NCBI GenBank assembly: GCA_947579605.1
Contig: OX388307.1
Coordinates: 32,651,237-32,715,236 of the forward strand
Reading direction: 5' to 3'
Length of the DNA stretch: 64,000 nt
Source of the DNA: Athripsodes cinereus
Taxonomy: Eukaryota > Arthropoda > Insecta > Trichoptera > Leptoceridae
The notes below the pieces were generated by a model. The model was not told the origin of the DNA, searched no databases, and saw only the letters and a list, made by a program, of their open reading frames with translations. Positions 53,170 to 63,648 of this stretch are shown here, in pieces. Within the stretch, counting starts at the first letter, position 1, and each line of letters begins with the position of its first letter. The position numbers and the translations under genes are program-made.

Positions 53170-53745
53170 TACAGGTATAATAATAATAATAATAAAGATA
53201 ATTTGTATTTGGCGCCGTTTAATGATCCGTGACCATCTCAAGGGCGCCATGGCTTTTCTTGAAAAGCAGTGTTTTCAGCTTACTCCTGAACGTTGCAGTG
53301 GGTTGGTTCTGTCTTAAGTCCGCTGGCAATCGGTTCCAGGCGGTTGGCCCCGCAACGCTTAAGCTCCTCTCTGCGAATTTGGAAGTGTTTGCCCTGTTGG
53401 GCTCCACAAGTTTGTTGATAGCGGTGGAAGCTGATCGCAGTGGTCGCCTCAGAGTTTCATCGAGGGGACAGAGTTCAGCGAGGCATTGAGGTGCCGTGCC
53501 GTTCAAGGCTTTGTGGACCGTGAGGCACAGTTTGAACTCCACTCTCTCTGGGACTCTCAGCCAGTGTAGCTCCTTAAGCAGTGGTGTGATGTGACAACGC
53601 TTGTTCTCCCTATAGATGGTCCTGGCAGCAGCACTAAAGGCCATCTAGAGACGATTCAGAAGGATCTGGGGCAGTCCTGTACATATGATGTTACAATGTC
53701 TAGACGAGAGACGACGAAGGCGGCAACTAGACTCTTAACTGCGTC
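53170..53745 (-). pseudogene. L2-like LINE C-terminal fragment, copy 3 (longest)
   Basis: The minus-strand ORF at 53219-53644 (141 codons, open) reads AFSAAARTIYRENKRCHITP, LLKELHWLRVPERVEFKLCL, TVHKALNGTAPQCLAELCPL, SVAGPTAWNRLPADLRQNQP and FRSKLKTLLF, then a stop after GALEMVTDH. This is the full C-terminal region of L2/CR1-type LINE polymerases (LHWLPv..R..FKl / hkALnG.aP.YL / W..LP..LR). Upstream, to about 53745, another frame gives AVKSLVAAFVVSRLD, the preceding conserved block, so a frameshift separates them. GGCGCC hexamers at 53211 and 53243 match the other copies. The polymerase core is missing. Confidence 0.82.
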
Positions 53746-53749
53746 TACA

Positions 53750-54440
53750 GATAAGTGTCTATAGTATACATGTATCACTCCGTAGATTCTCTGAAGATAG
53801 ATTCGAAGATCGGTTTATGCACACTATACACATACCTACTTGATGTATAGAATGCACATGTAAATAGCATAGAAATTTTAAAACATAAGATTAACACTGT
53901 TTTCTGTTTCGCAAAAGTGCATACAGTACAACGTAATCCACAAAGACGTGATTACGTTGTACTCACAAAAAGATCATCAGGGATAAGTACAATACTAAAA
54001 CAACTTAGCATCAAATATTATAAATATAATCAAATGAGAAAAGAAAATTAAGAATACCAACACTATTAAAAAGGCAATCCGAGTGCGTGTGCGCACCTGA
54101 ACGAGTAAGGAGCCAAGGACTATACAATCGGCATCCGCAGCAGCTACACTATGCAAAAATTTGTATGGAGGAGAGCCGCAAACCACGCGAAGGGACCACT
54201 GAATCCCACAATTCTATTCTTCTGAAGGCCAGCCACTCGTTTGCGAATGATTTATCAATCCCACAATGCATCCCCCAAAAACAACACAAAGAAATCACCC
54301 GATATTTAACTACACAAAAGAATCACACAACGTAATGAAATACACCATTTCACTTTAGCTTCATCTCTATCCGTGCTGAGCAACAAGGCGCTCAGCCCTC
54401 GACTGAAACATCCCCATCGATTGAATGATATTTATAAAAA
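53750..54440. other. No gene seen; small perfect hairpin inside
   Basis: AGTACAACGTAATC and GATTACGTTGTACT (about 53927-53963) form a 14-bp stem with a loop of ~9 bases. CCACTCGTTTGCGAATGATTT near 54231 recalls the block at 14254. Nothing else was recognised. Confidence 0.4.
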
Positions 54441-54446
54441 AAAAAT

Positions 54447-54683
54447 AACATACATACATAGACAATTCACACAGATCGAGCTAGTCCCAAACTATGATGA
54501 ATCTTGTATTAAGGGTACTAACGCGACGATACACACATATACAATGCACTAAACACATATACATGTAACACCCAGACCCTGGACAATTTGAAAAAGGTCA
54601 TTCTCCACTTTGCCCTGGCCGGCAATCGAACCCGGGACCTCGTGATTCAAAGGCAAGAGCGTTACCTCCGCGCCACATCGGCC
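54447..54683 (-). mobile_element. SINE-1, tRNA-derived, full length, minus strand
   Basis: Inverse of the unit at 36992: the tail ACATACATACATAGACAATT, body ACAGATCGAGCTAGTCCC, GTAACACCCAGA, then B box inverse GCAATCGAACC and head TTACCTCCGCGCCACATCGG. The B box has one change from the plus-strand copy (GGTTCGATTGC). Confidence 0.85.
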
Positions 54684-54708
54684 CACATAGGTACTATGCT
54701 TTACTACT

Positions 54709-54812
54709 ATATTATACCCTCGCACCGTATCCCAAATTGGGTAAGCAGAAGAAACGCAACACCATAATGACCTATCCTTACATACTTTTTTCACTTGCAC
54801 CACATTCATAAT
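54709..54812 (-). pseudogene. LINE C-terminal fragment ('PIWDTA' family), copy 3
   Basis: The minus-strand frame gives MNVVQVKKVCKDRSLWCCVS then SAYPIWDTV. It aligns with MNVEEAKEVYKDRSIWRSVL / SDYPIWDTA at 15512. Only the end of the protein is left. Confidence 0.6.
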
Positions 54813-54814
54813 AA

Positions 54815-55115
54815 TTTTATTCTCTCAAGCGAAAAATGTATACAATATGCAGTTACTGATTAACACCGGGTTATCATACTAGTATATAAACTAATATGCT
54901 ACTCAAATAAAAGAGAAGAGATGGTTGTGGATATACTAATTACTGCCGTCACTCTTTGAAACATTTGCTTGTAGAAACATATCTGAATCTGCTAATTATA
55001 CATACACAATTTATATCCAATACTCACTCAGAAAATGTCAATCGATTCCGGTAAAGAATGGCAACAACAAGAAAAACCATTGCATATCGAATGAGATTTT
55101 TCATTAAAGAACTTT
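54815..55115. other. No gene seen; spacer
   Basis: No recognisable feature. Confidence 0.3.
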
Positions 55116-55119
55116 TTTT

Positions 55120-55412
55120 TTATTTATTGAGTCGACGTTCATTTCGTAAGACTTCATGTTTATATATATGGAAGAAAACACAATTGGTTTTACTTTTACT
55201 TAATATTTAATTGAATAGTGACCTGGTGTTGACTTATTAAGTCACTGTCAAACTAATGTTATTACATACCGTGTTGTTGCTTAAATACATTGTCTCACTA
55301 AATAGTTTGACAATGAATTTATAAGTAGAAACCAGGTCACTATTCAATTCAATATTAAATATAACTAAAACCAATTGTGTTTTCTTCCATATATAAGCTT
55401 TTACGACTAGTT
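55120..55412. mobile_element. Foldback element, copy 2, ~100-bp arms
   Basis: The left arm TATATATGGAAGAAAACACA, ATTGGTTTTACTTTTACTTA and TTGAATAGTGACCTGG is mirrored by CCAGGTCACTATTCAA, ATAACTAAAACCAATTGTGT and TTTCTTCCATATATA. The left arm matches 33120-33260. Inner arms GTCACTGTCAAACTA and TAGTTTGACAATG also pair. Confidence 0.75.
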
Positions 55413-55667
55413 TTACTTTCTAGTTACGACTATACTGCTCTTTAAGCTGGAATTAACTGCAATAACTTACTACTGGGACTTGCGTTACTTTCTCCAAAAA
55501 ATGTTGTGTAGGTAAATATGTATAGGTAATATACAAAATACATGAGAATAATAGTGTGAAATAAACAAAAGCGTATTAATAAAGTTAGAATGAAATAGAA
55601 ATATCTACTGTGATCACTGTAGTACAAATTTTCTCATTTTTTTTAAAAAACGATATATTTGGTATAA

Positions 55668-55830
55668 CGATATATTTTTGTTATAAACCCAAATACAATC
55701 TTATACACCTTTCACAGTAAGCAAATAAAAGCTTGTGTCGTGAAAGGGGAGTTTGCCGGCACCTGGTATCGAACCACGGACCCATTGTTCACGAAGCCGA
55801 AACTCTACCTCCAGGCTACCGACGAACTCT
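55668..55830 (-). mobile_element. SINE-2 copy, minus strand
   Basis: TTATAAACCCAAATACAATC, ACACCTTTCACAGTAAGC, GCTTGTGTCGTGAAAGGGG, TATCGAACCACGGACCC and ACCTCCAGGCTACCGACGAA. The B box inverse GGTATCGAACC is closest to the tRNA consensus among the copies. Confidence 0.75.
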
Positions 55831-55834
55831 GATT

Positions 55835-56055
55835 AATTTAACTTCATAATTCAAGTTTTAAAATTAAAGTCAACCCAAAATACATTTTTTGTTTCAATTC
55901 ATCACATTAATATACCATTGCTGTTTCGCTCTCACTTATCGGAAGAATTAAGCATAATACCCATATAAATACAAAAAGACTATTATATCTCACACCTTGG
56001 ACCAACGTTTATTAACGATTGATTTTTAAAAAAAATTGGACCCATAACTAAATTC
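55835..56055. other. No gene seen; spacer
   Basis: No recognisable feature. Confidence 0.3.
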
Positions 56056-56060
56056 AATCC

Positions 56061-56286
56061 AACACCAATTTTTTGTTTGATTGTCCAATCTATAATAAAA
56101 TTTCATACATCTTTGATTATGATTCTGGAACCTATTTGTTTCGGAAAACATTAGTAGTAAGTTTCTGAATAGAACCCAATACCATTTTTTTGTTTAACTG
56201 TCCAATCTATAATAAAATTTCATACGTCTTTGATTATGATTTTTGAACCTACCAGTTTCGGATAACATTAGTAATATGTAGGTTTC
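56061..56286 (+). repeat. Tandem duplication, two ~115-bp units
   Basis: AACACCAATTTTTTGTTTGA, GTCCAATCTATAATAAAATT, TCATACATCTTTGATTATGA and GGAAAACATTAGTA recur with few changes starting at 56179. Confidence 0.75.
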
Positions 56287-56289
56287 TGT

Positions 56290-57500
56290 CTAGTATTAAT
56301 TTCATTGGTGGCAAAGGCAATAGTATAATATAAAGTGGAATGTAAAAGGATCCACTCACAGACAACAAGTTTATTCACCGATGTTGATGATGAAAAGACT
56401 AAAAACTTTAATTCAAATGTAATAATAAAAGTTTCTAAACCGAACTCAGTTAATAATGTCATTATACAACCTAACTGCTTGCCATTGATTTAAATAGCTA
56501 GATGAAGCGCGTACAAGAAAATTGCTATTTTTTTTATGTTCCGCTACGATTTGAGCTAAGCAATGTGACGAGCGAGTAAAGGAAAAGATAAACTTTAGCA
56601 TCTCTTTCATTGATTGAGCTTTGTAAAACCTTCACAGCCTTATGGCTAGTGTGGCAATTATATCCTTGTGCATATTTTAATGTTTTTTGTTTATATATTG
56701 TATATAATTGTGGTCAACATTATTTCAATAAGGAAAGATTTAAATTGTATAAAAACAAATACGACATATTAATTATCAAATTACACCAATTTATATTAAA
56801 TAGCAAAATATTTTATTTTTGATTTAACGAAGTACGTAAATATGAAAATTAAAATAGCAAAAAAAATAGTCGTTCAGCATCGAAAGTGGACAAACCCATT
56901 TTTTTTAACTAAGTATGCATGAATCTTTTTTGTATTGAAATCTATAAACCTGCATTTTCCAAAAGATTGAAATCTTTTTGGAAATGGTGTAAAAAATAGC
57001 AGAGAAAATCGATTTTCGTATGGAAGTTAGTCAAAATCTACCTAATTAGTTTTTGGACCCTACTAATTTTACTACCAATGAATTTGTCCAGAAACAAACT
57101 ATTAATTTTTTTCCACAAGGTACAAAACAAATGTTTGTTTCATATAATACTTTTATAGTACGCTTGTTTCTAACTAAACGTGAGATGAGTAAATTTCATC
57201 ATATAATTGATAGCATATTTCTAAGCTACAATGCACATCTAGATCGCAATACATAATATATGTATATCAATGCAGCTTGTCTTATACTTACAGTTTGCAG
57301 TAACATTCACTGTGTACCTTGGTTGAGTTTATAAAGTATCTAATAAACTCACTCTTTTGATGTAGGTACACTTTATGTACTTTAAAGTAACTTAGTAATT
57401 ACTAATTACCAACACTCTCCCTGCAATACAAGTTAGTATCTTAAGTCAATGCGATTTTTATATTCCCTGACATATTTTTATTTATCCTTCATAAAATCAC
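56290..57500. other. No gene seen; AT-rich spacer
   Basis: ORFs of 60-70 codons here are F/Y/I/N-rich and lack domains. Confidence 0.35.
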
Positions 57501-57504
57501 TACT

Positions 57505-57870
57505 TTATAAAATCCGTCCATCCCATCGCCACATCTTTCACATGTGAGGTAACCTGCGGACCCTTTTTTTTAAGATGTATCTGGATTTTTGTTATAAACT
57601 CAAATACAATCTTATACACCTTTCACAGTAAGCTTAAAGCTTGTGTCGTGAGATCGAGATCACCTCTTGTGAATAAGGCCGAGACTTTACCTCCAGACTA
57701 CAAATAAACTCATATTTACTCGCAATAAACATATTAGTTGTTCTCTCCGTGCCAATATGAGCTAAGACATTCGGGATGGATAATAGTATAGGCTCATTGC
57801 TAAACTTAAGATGTTAAATGTCTTTTTACGGGACACTCGAAAACTTACAGAAAGGAGTAGAGGACTCCAA
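57505..57870 (+). repeat. Dispersed repeat B, copy 11, split by SINE-2
   Basis: The left part CCATCGCCACATCTTTCACA then GGTAACCTGCGGACCC stops at the SINE. The family resumes with TTGTTCTCTCCGTGCCAATA, ACATTCGGGATGGATAATAG and ACGGGACACTCGAAAACTTA. The repeat is older than the SINE. Confidence 0.65.
57573..57713 (-). mobile_element. SINE-2 copy inside dispersed repeat B
   Basis: GATGTATCTGGATTTTTGTT, ACACCTTTCACAGTAAGC and TTACCTCCAGACTACAAAT. The region around the B box has a deletion (GTCGTGAGATCGAGATCACC). Confidence 0.65.
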
Positions 57871-57874
57871 GGTT

Positions 57875-59590
57875 GTAACCTATGTGAAAAAATAGTGTAA
57901 ATGAAGGCTTCCATATTTGAATAAGCTATTTTCGAAACAGAATATTTATACAAAAAGTTTAGAGTTTATAATAATTTCTCTGTAGTACTGTAACTTATGT
58001 TTGCTTCAAGTTGTTTCAAACACATTAAGACACTATTTATCTTAAACAAATATAAGCTTAACGCCGTTAAACTTACTTGAAAACCGATACGGCTTTGTAT
58101 ACTTATCTTTAATATTATCTGTTTCATAACCATAGACATAATAATACACAACTATAAAATATTTACAACATTTTCACATCTGAGACATCCTATTCCTGCT
58201 GTCTTCAGTGCATTTTTTAAATGTGTAAGTAAGAAAGGGATGGAATGTAGTTTCAAAGTAACGTAAGAAAAAAGTTGGTGAAACATTTAGTAGACAGCAA
58301 ACGACGTGAAGTTAGCACATTTTCTCGCATGCCATGTATTTTCTCCTATGTCTATGAAATATTTAGTAAACAACGCTCGCCTATGACAAAAGACTTAAGA
58401 ATTTTTATGTTGCAGTAACAAAAAGATTGTTTTGGCTTATAATATATGGTATCTTAATTGCTGTTAAAATGTGTTTACTATTTATTCTTTAAGAATTAAA
58501 TAAATAAATATGTAATGAAATACAGTTTTTTAGTACTTATTATCATTAACGCCCTTGCGAATATTTTTCACAAAACTTGGTACCATACTATACTCTAACA
58601 TCTAATCTCAAACGGTGAAGACTTAAATAACGAAACGTCGTATTTATTTTTTATATTTTTCTTACTTTTTAGAAAATTTATACAATTAATTCTTTAGTTA
58701 TTTGCATGCTAGAGCTTCTGCTCTCATCAAGTCATCGTCAAATACACGTAAAATTTACCGAGATTTTTTTATTCCTTATTTAAACTTTAAACAGCTTGAT
58801 AATCTTATCAAGATGTTCGATAACCTAATGACAAAGTCTTGGGCTTTCAATCGTAAGATATCGGATTAGAAATCGCAAATGACCTAGAATTCCACCTTCA
58901 CTAGACATGCATTACGTTTTATCATTTTAAAACGCAACTTCATCATTATAAAAAAAGCTGTTGTGCAAGTAATGAGGAGAGTATATCATATTTTACAAAG
59001 AAGAGAGAGTGTCCTTTGAAATACTATCGCCTTCCTGAAAATTAAATCGTATTGAAAAAGAAGAAATGTTTTATAATTATAACTATATTATTATTTTTCC
59101 AACCCCTCAAAAGATAAACTTTTCAGAGACTGAAAATTGTCTCACGATTCAACTTTAGTTGAACAGGCAACTTTAGAAAATAGCACGATTCCACTTTTAT
59201 TGAATAATTCGTATAACCAAATTCGTTCGTTGATTCGAAGAAAATATTATTTATTAACAGGACAAATGGCCAAAACAGTATTTAGAGTAAAATGAAAATA
59301 CTCAATATACTTGAAAGAAAAACAGTCAACATATTATAACAACAAGCAATGAAAAACCAGAACATGAAAACAAAAGCTACAGAGAACCCTCAGTGAAAAG
59401 TGCTTCGAACAAACCCGCTCACAGAACATTTCCTTACAGTGTACTCCGAATCATTGTAGATATTGACATAAATAATTATCTTCTATTATATAGAGTCTAT
59501 TCATATATGTGTAATAATTGTAGTTTATCGATGACCACGTAACATAGAACAGTGCCTGGCTTTGAACTTCCACAGTGACATTATTGGTCA
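57875..59590. other. No gene seen; AT-rich spacer
   Basis: About 1.7 kb with no recognisable protein, RNA or structured repeat. Confidence 0.35.
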
Positions 59591-59598
59591 CGAACCAG

Positions 59599-59811
59599 CA
59601 GGGTTACTCTTGACAAAATCTAAACACGATCTTAATCTAGTCTTGATCTTGATCATACGACGCACGAAGGGACTATGGTCAAAAACATCGCGCTACCGCT
59701 ACCGCGTGATCGATATGCGTGTATTTTTGGCCAATAGTCACTTCGTGCGTCGTATGATCAAGATCAAGAATAGATTAAGATCGTATTTATATTGTGTCAA
59801 GAGAAGCCCTG
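59599..59811. mobile_element. Foldback MITE with ~95-bp arms, copy 2
   Basis: It has the same 213-bp length as 26348-26560, with the same arms (CAGGGTTACTCTTGACA... and inverse ending GAAGCCCTG) and a different CG-rich centre (ACCGCTACCGCGTGATCGAT). The terminal CAGGG/CCCTG is intact here. Confidence 0.8.
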
Positions 59812-59819
59812 CGGCTCTT

Positions 59820-60237
59820 TTCATTACATAAGTGTAAAGTGAAGATATTACATACCAATACAAGTTGTTATGGAGAAAAAATAGTAATATGGATATTTTA
59901 GTCGTTATCAACAAGGGATAAATTAATATTAATTATCATTGTGAGAGTATTGAAAGAAAAATGTATCCACCATTTATCTTTACGCAAAAACGTTTCTATT
60001 TCTAATAATTTAACATGGAATTCCATCAAGTCCCTACCTGTGGTCGACAAAATTGAGTATATTATTATTTTTAGTTATTTAGTGTATATTCTTTCACAAG
60101 AATAATAATATTCTTGAGGAACTCGAATAATAATTTCTTGTTCAACATTTTATGAACAAGAAAGTTTAGTAGAAATCGATTTTTAAAGAGCCACCGGTGT
60201 TATAATACTGAGTTAGCATGGTACAGTACAGAGTAAC
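59820..60237. other. No gene seen; spacer
   Basis: No recognisable feature. Confidence 0.3.
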
Positions 60238-60241
60238 TTAA

Positions 60242-60690
60242 AGGGCGTTCACATTTTGTTCACTTTCAGTGATCACTCTGGATGATCCTCCAAAATTAAA
60301 AGGTGTTGTGGCGTTTCAGCAATAATGATCACTAGTGATAACGGATGAAAGCGATTACTACCCAACATAATTTTGATCTAACTGTGAAAGGTGTATAAGG
60401 TTGTATTTGGGTTTATAACAAAACTCAGATATAATTTAAAAAAAAAAACTACTACCGAAACGACCATAAACAAGTTTATCCTATTATTTGTCTTATTCTC
60501 TATGAATTTGTTTTGAAAGTCAGAATCGTATACAAAATTATCATGCTGTCGAGAATTATATTAATTTGTTTGAATGTTTAATGAGTTATTTTTTATTTCT
60601 TTATTTATTCAATTATTTTTTACGAAAATACATCAAACAACATACAACATGACCGTTAGTGTTGACATGGCAGTGAATTTTTTTTATTTT
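60242..60690. mobile_element. TIR element 'A', copy 2, inverted, hit by a SINE and a LINE
   Basis: Read on the minus strand it is the uninterrupted version of 20560-20650 joined to 23815-24128: TCACTGCC, AACGGTCATGTTGTATG, TGATGTATTTTCGTAAAAAA, CGACAGCATGATAA, TTCATAGAGAATAAG and GTTCACTTTCAG. Its outer end touches TTAA (60238-60241). It stops at ~60690 where the tail of the downstream LINE begins, so the last ~30 bases (one TIR) must lie beyond that LINE. A SINE-2 3' piece (60379-60436) sits inside. Confidence 0.72.
60379..60436 (+). repeat. SINE-2 3' fragment inside TIR element A
   Basis: AACTGTGAAAGGTGTATAAG then GTTGTATTTGGGTTTATAAC matches the 3' body of SINE-2, followed by an A-run. 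Confidence 0.65.
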
Positions 60691-60832
60691 ATTTATTTAT
60701 TTATTTTTTATTTAATTTTTTAATAAAGTTACAAATTATAGATTATTTATAACTTAAAATTACCTTATTACCTACTATTTGAAAATAACTTTCTGACGTC
60801 ACTATCATCCACTCATTCTTTCATTCAGGGTG
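60691..60832 (-). mobile_element. LINE 3' UTR and (AATA)n-type tail
   Basis: On the minus strand, after the ORF2 stop, the UTR is only ~140 bases and ends in AATAAATAAATAAATAAAAT-like repeats. It does not show the GGC-N4-GCC hairpin of the CR1-like copies, so it is another family. Confidence 0.7.
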
Positions 60833-63628
60833 TCACGCTATCATCCTAAAGTTTTTACTTGATTTTAAATGTTTAAGACATTTCCCACGAAAGATCGCAA
60901 GCGTAGCCGCATCCTTGAGGCCGGCCGGAAGATCGTTGAACAGCCTGAATCCTTTATAGAAAAGACTGCTCTCCGTACCCGCAAGCCTGGCCCCTCGGAG
61001 CCTAAACGCATCGCGACCCCTCGTGGGATAGTCGTGTACTTCATAATTATATTTTATATTCTTGGTTAGATAGCGCGGCACCATCCCTTTCTTGATCTTA
61101 TATATAAAAACAAAAGTGTTGAAATATATTAGCTGCTTAATATCCAAGTAATTTAATTTCTCCAACATTTTCTTGATTCGGCTGTACCTATTCCATCCCA
61201 GTATCGCTCTCATCGCCCTGTTCTGCAGAGTTTGCAGTCTCTTCAATTCACCTTCCGTGGCCATAAATAATATCGTTGAACAATAATTTATGTGGGGCAG
61301 GACCACTGAGTTGTACACCAATTTTCTACTATTTATATCCAGTTTTCGACTTATGCGACCCAATAGACCAATTTTTTTACTTATTTTTTTCAAGTTGTAA
61401 CCAAAATTATCATTAAACTTTAATTTTTTATCTATTACTATCCCCAAATATTTAATTTTATCAACCACTTCTATACATTCATTGTCCAATTTTATTTCAC
61501 ATACACCGTTTATGGGTATCTTCCCCATAATCATGCACTTGGTTTTATTAACATTTAATTTCAACATATTATAATTTAACCAATTTGATACAGAATTTAA
61601 CTCGTCTTGGATGGTTTTCACTCCTTCGTTGAATTCGTCACATTCTATATATATAAGGGTATCGTCTGCAAACAGTTTGATATCACATTTTTTAAGACAG
61701 TGCACTATATCGTTCATATATATAATAAACAAAATTGGGCCCAACACCGATCCCTGAGGTACACTTCTAGTGACCTCAACTTCCCCAGAGCATACGCCTT
61801 CAAATTTAGTTTTTTGTTTCCTGTCCTTCAAATAATTCGCAAACCAAAGTTTGGCTGTTCCATCAACGCCGATTTCTTCCATTTTTTTAATGAGTCTTTC
61901 TCTATCAATTGTTTCGAATGCCCGCTTCAGATCCAAAAACACTGCAATCACGATCTTCTTCCTATCCATGCATTCCTTCCATTCCTTAATAATAAAATTT
62001 ATTGCCGTTTCACACGAGTAATTTGTTCTAAATCCCGACTGCTGGGGAACCAAAATGTTGTTCTTTTCTATGTACTCCGATAGCTGCTCTTTGGCAACGT
62101 GTTCCAGAATCTGTTCATACTTCGGCAAACAATTTATTGGCCTATATTCATCAAACGACTTGGCATGCAAAATCTTCGGAACAGGAACAACAGTAGAAGT
62201 CTTCCAGGACCTAGGAAACGAACCCTCTCTCAAAGATTGATTTATAAGACCAACCAGAAGAAAACCCGTAACATCCAGAGAATCCAATATAACCTTAACC
62301 GTAATTCCGTCTTCAGACTGTTTTTGTTTTAAACCCTGTAAAGTTTTTTTCAATGATTCCAGGCTTATGCTCGTAAATTCAAATCTTTCAACTCGAAGAT
62401 GCACATCATCTTTCTGAATTTCTGTACTCACCGGTATACTTCTATGTATATCATCGATACTAGACAAAAAGTACTTATTAAACTTGTGTGCAATCCTGGC
62501 ATTATCGTCTTCCACCGCGTCCGGAAATTCAACAGTATTCACTTTATTTTTTTGTTTACCCTTAACAACATCCTTAATATTATTCCACAGTTTCTTAGGA
62601 TCATGTTTACTTTTCTCTATATTATCCTTAATATATTGATATTTATGATTTTTTATACTTTTATTATAATGATTTCTAACTTGCTTATAGTGCTCCCATA
62701 TCAAACCATCATCAGTCAATCTAAATGCCTTATACAACTTATCTCTTTCTCTGCGTAAATTCTGTAAATCTTTGGTATACCACCTACAGGTATTTTTGAA
62801 CACTCTCTGTGTTAATGGTGTCAATTCATCTATTGATACTATCAAGTTATCTACAAACTTTTCTGCTTTTTCATCTACATCTTCACTGAGAACAGACCAA
62901 TCCAGTGCTTGCAAGCATTCACACAATTTAGACTTTGAATAACTTTTCATATCTCTCATTGTTACTATTTTTACTACATCCGTAACCTCTTCTTTCTTCC
63001 CCAATTGTGTTACCAGTGTTTCGTGGTCCGACACTTTAAAATCATCAGCGATGCCAACAGGAAGATATATATCATTCGAGAGTATCAAGTCAATCAATGT
63101 TTTCGAATTCAAACTAATCCTTGTGTAATCATTCACCAATTGTTTCAAACAGTTTTCATTTATTATGTTTTGTAGTCTATTTCTATATGTACTATTCACT
63201 TTCATGTCAATATTAAAGTCACCAAATATATAAATAAATTCATTTTCACTTACATACTTTCTGCAATATTTTTCAAAGAAGTCCAAGAATTTCGAATGGC
63301 TTTGATTTGGTGAATGGTACAACACTGTGTAAGTACCCTTCGTATTTCCTTTTTTTATCTTTACAGTCAAAAACCAAGCGTTATTTTCGTTCAGCACCTC
63401 TCTTGACACAACAGTGTACGGGACATCCTCTTTAAGAACAATAATAACACCACCCGTATGACGACTAAATGAATCGCATCTTATAGTTTTATAACCTTTA
63501 AAACTTACTTCAAAATTATCAATCTCATCAGTTACGCAAGTCTCACACAACATCAACATGTATGGTTTCAATTTAATTAATTTTTCTTCTATTTCATCAT
63601 AATGAGCCAATAGACTAGATACATTCAT
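60833..63628 (-). CDS. LINE ORF2: endonuclease and reverse transcriptase, intact
   Basis: 931 aa from the ATG at 63628. Apurinic-type endonuclease: MNVSSL at the start, catalytic E in CET (28-30), GGVIIV, GDFNIDM (136-142) and SDH (200-202). Reverse transcriptase: EYRPINCLP (494-502), SGFR (531-534), VFLDLKRAFETID (563-575), SVPQGSVLGP (622-631) and FADD with two catalytic aspartates (653-656). The thumb region follows (KYLGIVIDKKLKF, LPHINYCSTI). No stop or frameshift. The frame is open upstream of the ATG into the end of ORF1 and there encodes ISNIRIYN, which belongs to the endonuclease fold (usual start IRI.N.N). The true start may therefore be upstream, by termination-reinitiation or a non-AUG codon. 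In the family this enzyme nicks the target and reverse-transcribes in place. Jockey/CR1 group; clade unresolved. Confidence 0.93.
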   Translation of the reverse strand: MNVSSLLAHYDEIEEKLIKLKPYMLMLCETCVTDEIDNFEVSFKGYKTIRCDSFSRHTGGVIIVLKEDVPYTVVSREVLNENNAWFLTVKIKKGNTKGTYTVLYHSPNQSHSKFLDFFEKYCRKYVSENEFIYIFGDFNIDMKVNSTYRNRLQNIINENCLKQLVNDYTRISLNSKTLIDLILSNDIYLPVGIADDFKVSDHETLVTQLGKKEEVTDVVKIVTMRDMKSYSKSKLCECLQALDWSVLSEDVDEKAEKFVDNLIVSIDELTPLTQRVFKNTCRWYTKDLQNLRRERDKLYKAFRLTDDGLIWEHYKQVRNHYNKSIKNHKYQYIKDNIEKSKHDPKKLWNNIKDVVKGKQKNKVNTVEFPDAVEDDNARIAHKFNKYFLSSIDDIHRSIPVSTEIQKDDVHLRVERFEFTSISLESLKKTLQGLKQKQSEDGITVKVILDSLDVTGFLLVGLINQSLREGSFPRSWKTSTVVPVPKILHAKSFDEYRPINCLPKYEQILEHVAKEQLSEYIEKNNILVPQQSGFRTNYSCETAINFIIKEWKECMDRKKIVIAVFLDLKRAFETIDRERLIKKMEEIGVDGTAKLWFANYLKDRKQKTKFEGVCSGEVEVTRSVPQGSVLGPILFIIYMNDIVHCLKKCDIKLFADDTLIYIECDEFNEGVKTIQDELNSVSNWLNYNMLKLNVNKTKCMIMGKIPINGVCEIKLDNECIEVVDKIKYLGIVIDKKLKFNDNFGYNLKKISKKIGLLGRISRKLDINSRKLVYNSVVLPHINYCSTILFMATEGELKRLQTLQNRAMRAILGWNRYSRIKKMLEKLNYLDIKQLIYFNTFVFIYKIKKGMVPRYLTKNIKYNYEVHDYPTRGRDAFRLRGARLAGTESSLFYKGFRLFNDLPAGLKDAATLAIFRGKCLKHLKSSKNFRMIA

Positions 63629-63648
63629 GTTATAAATTCTTATGTTAC

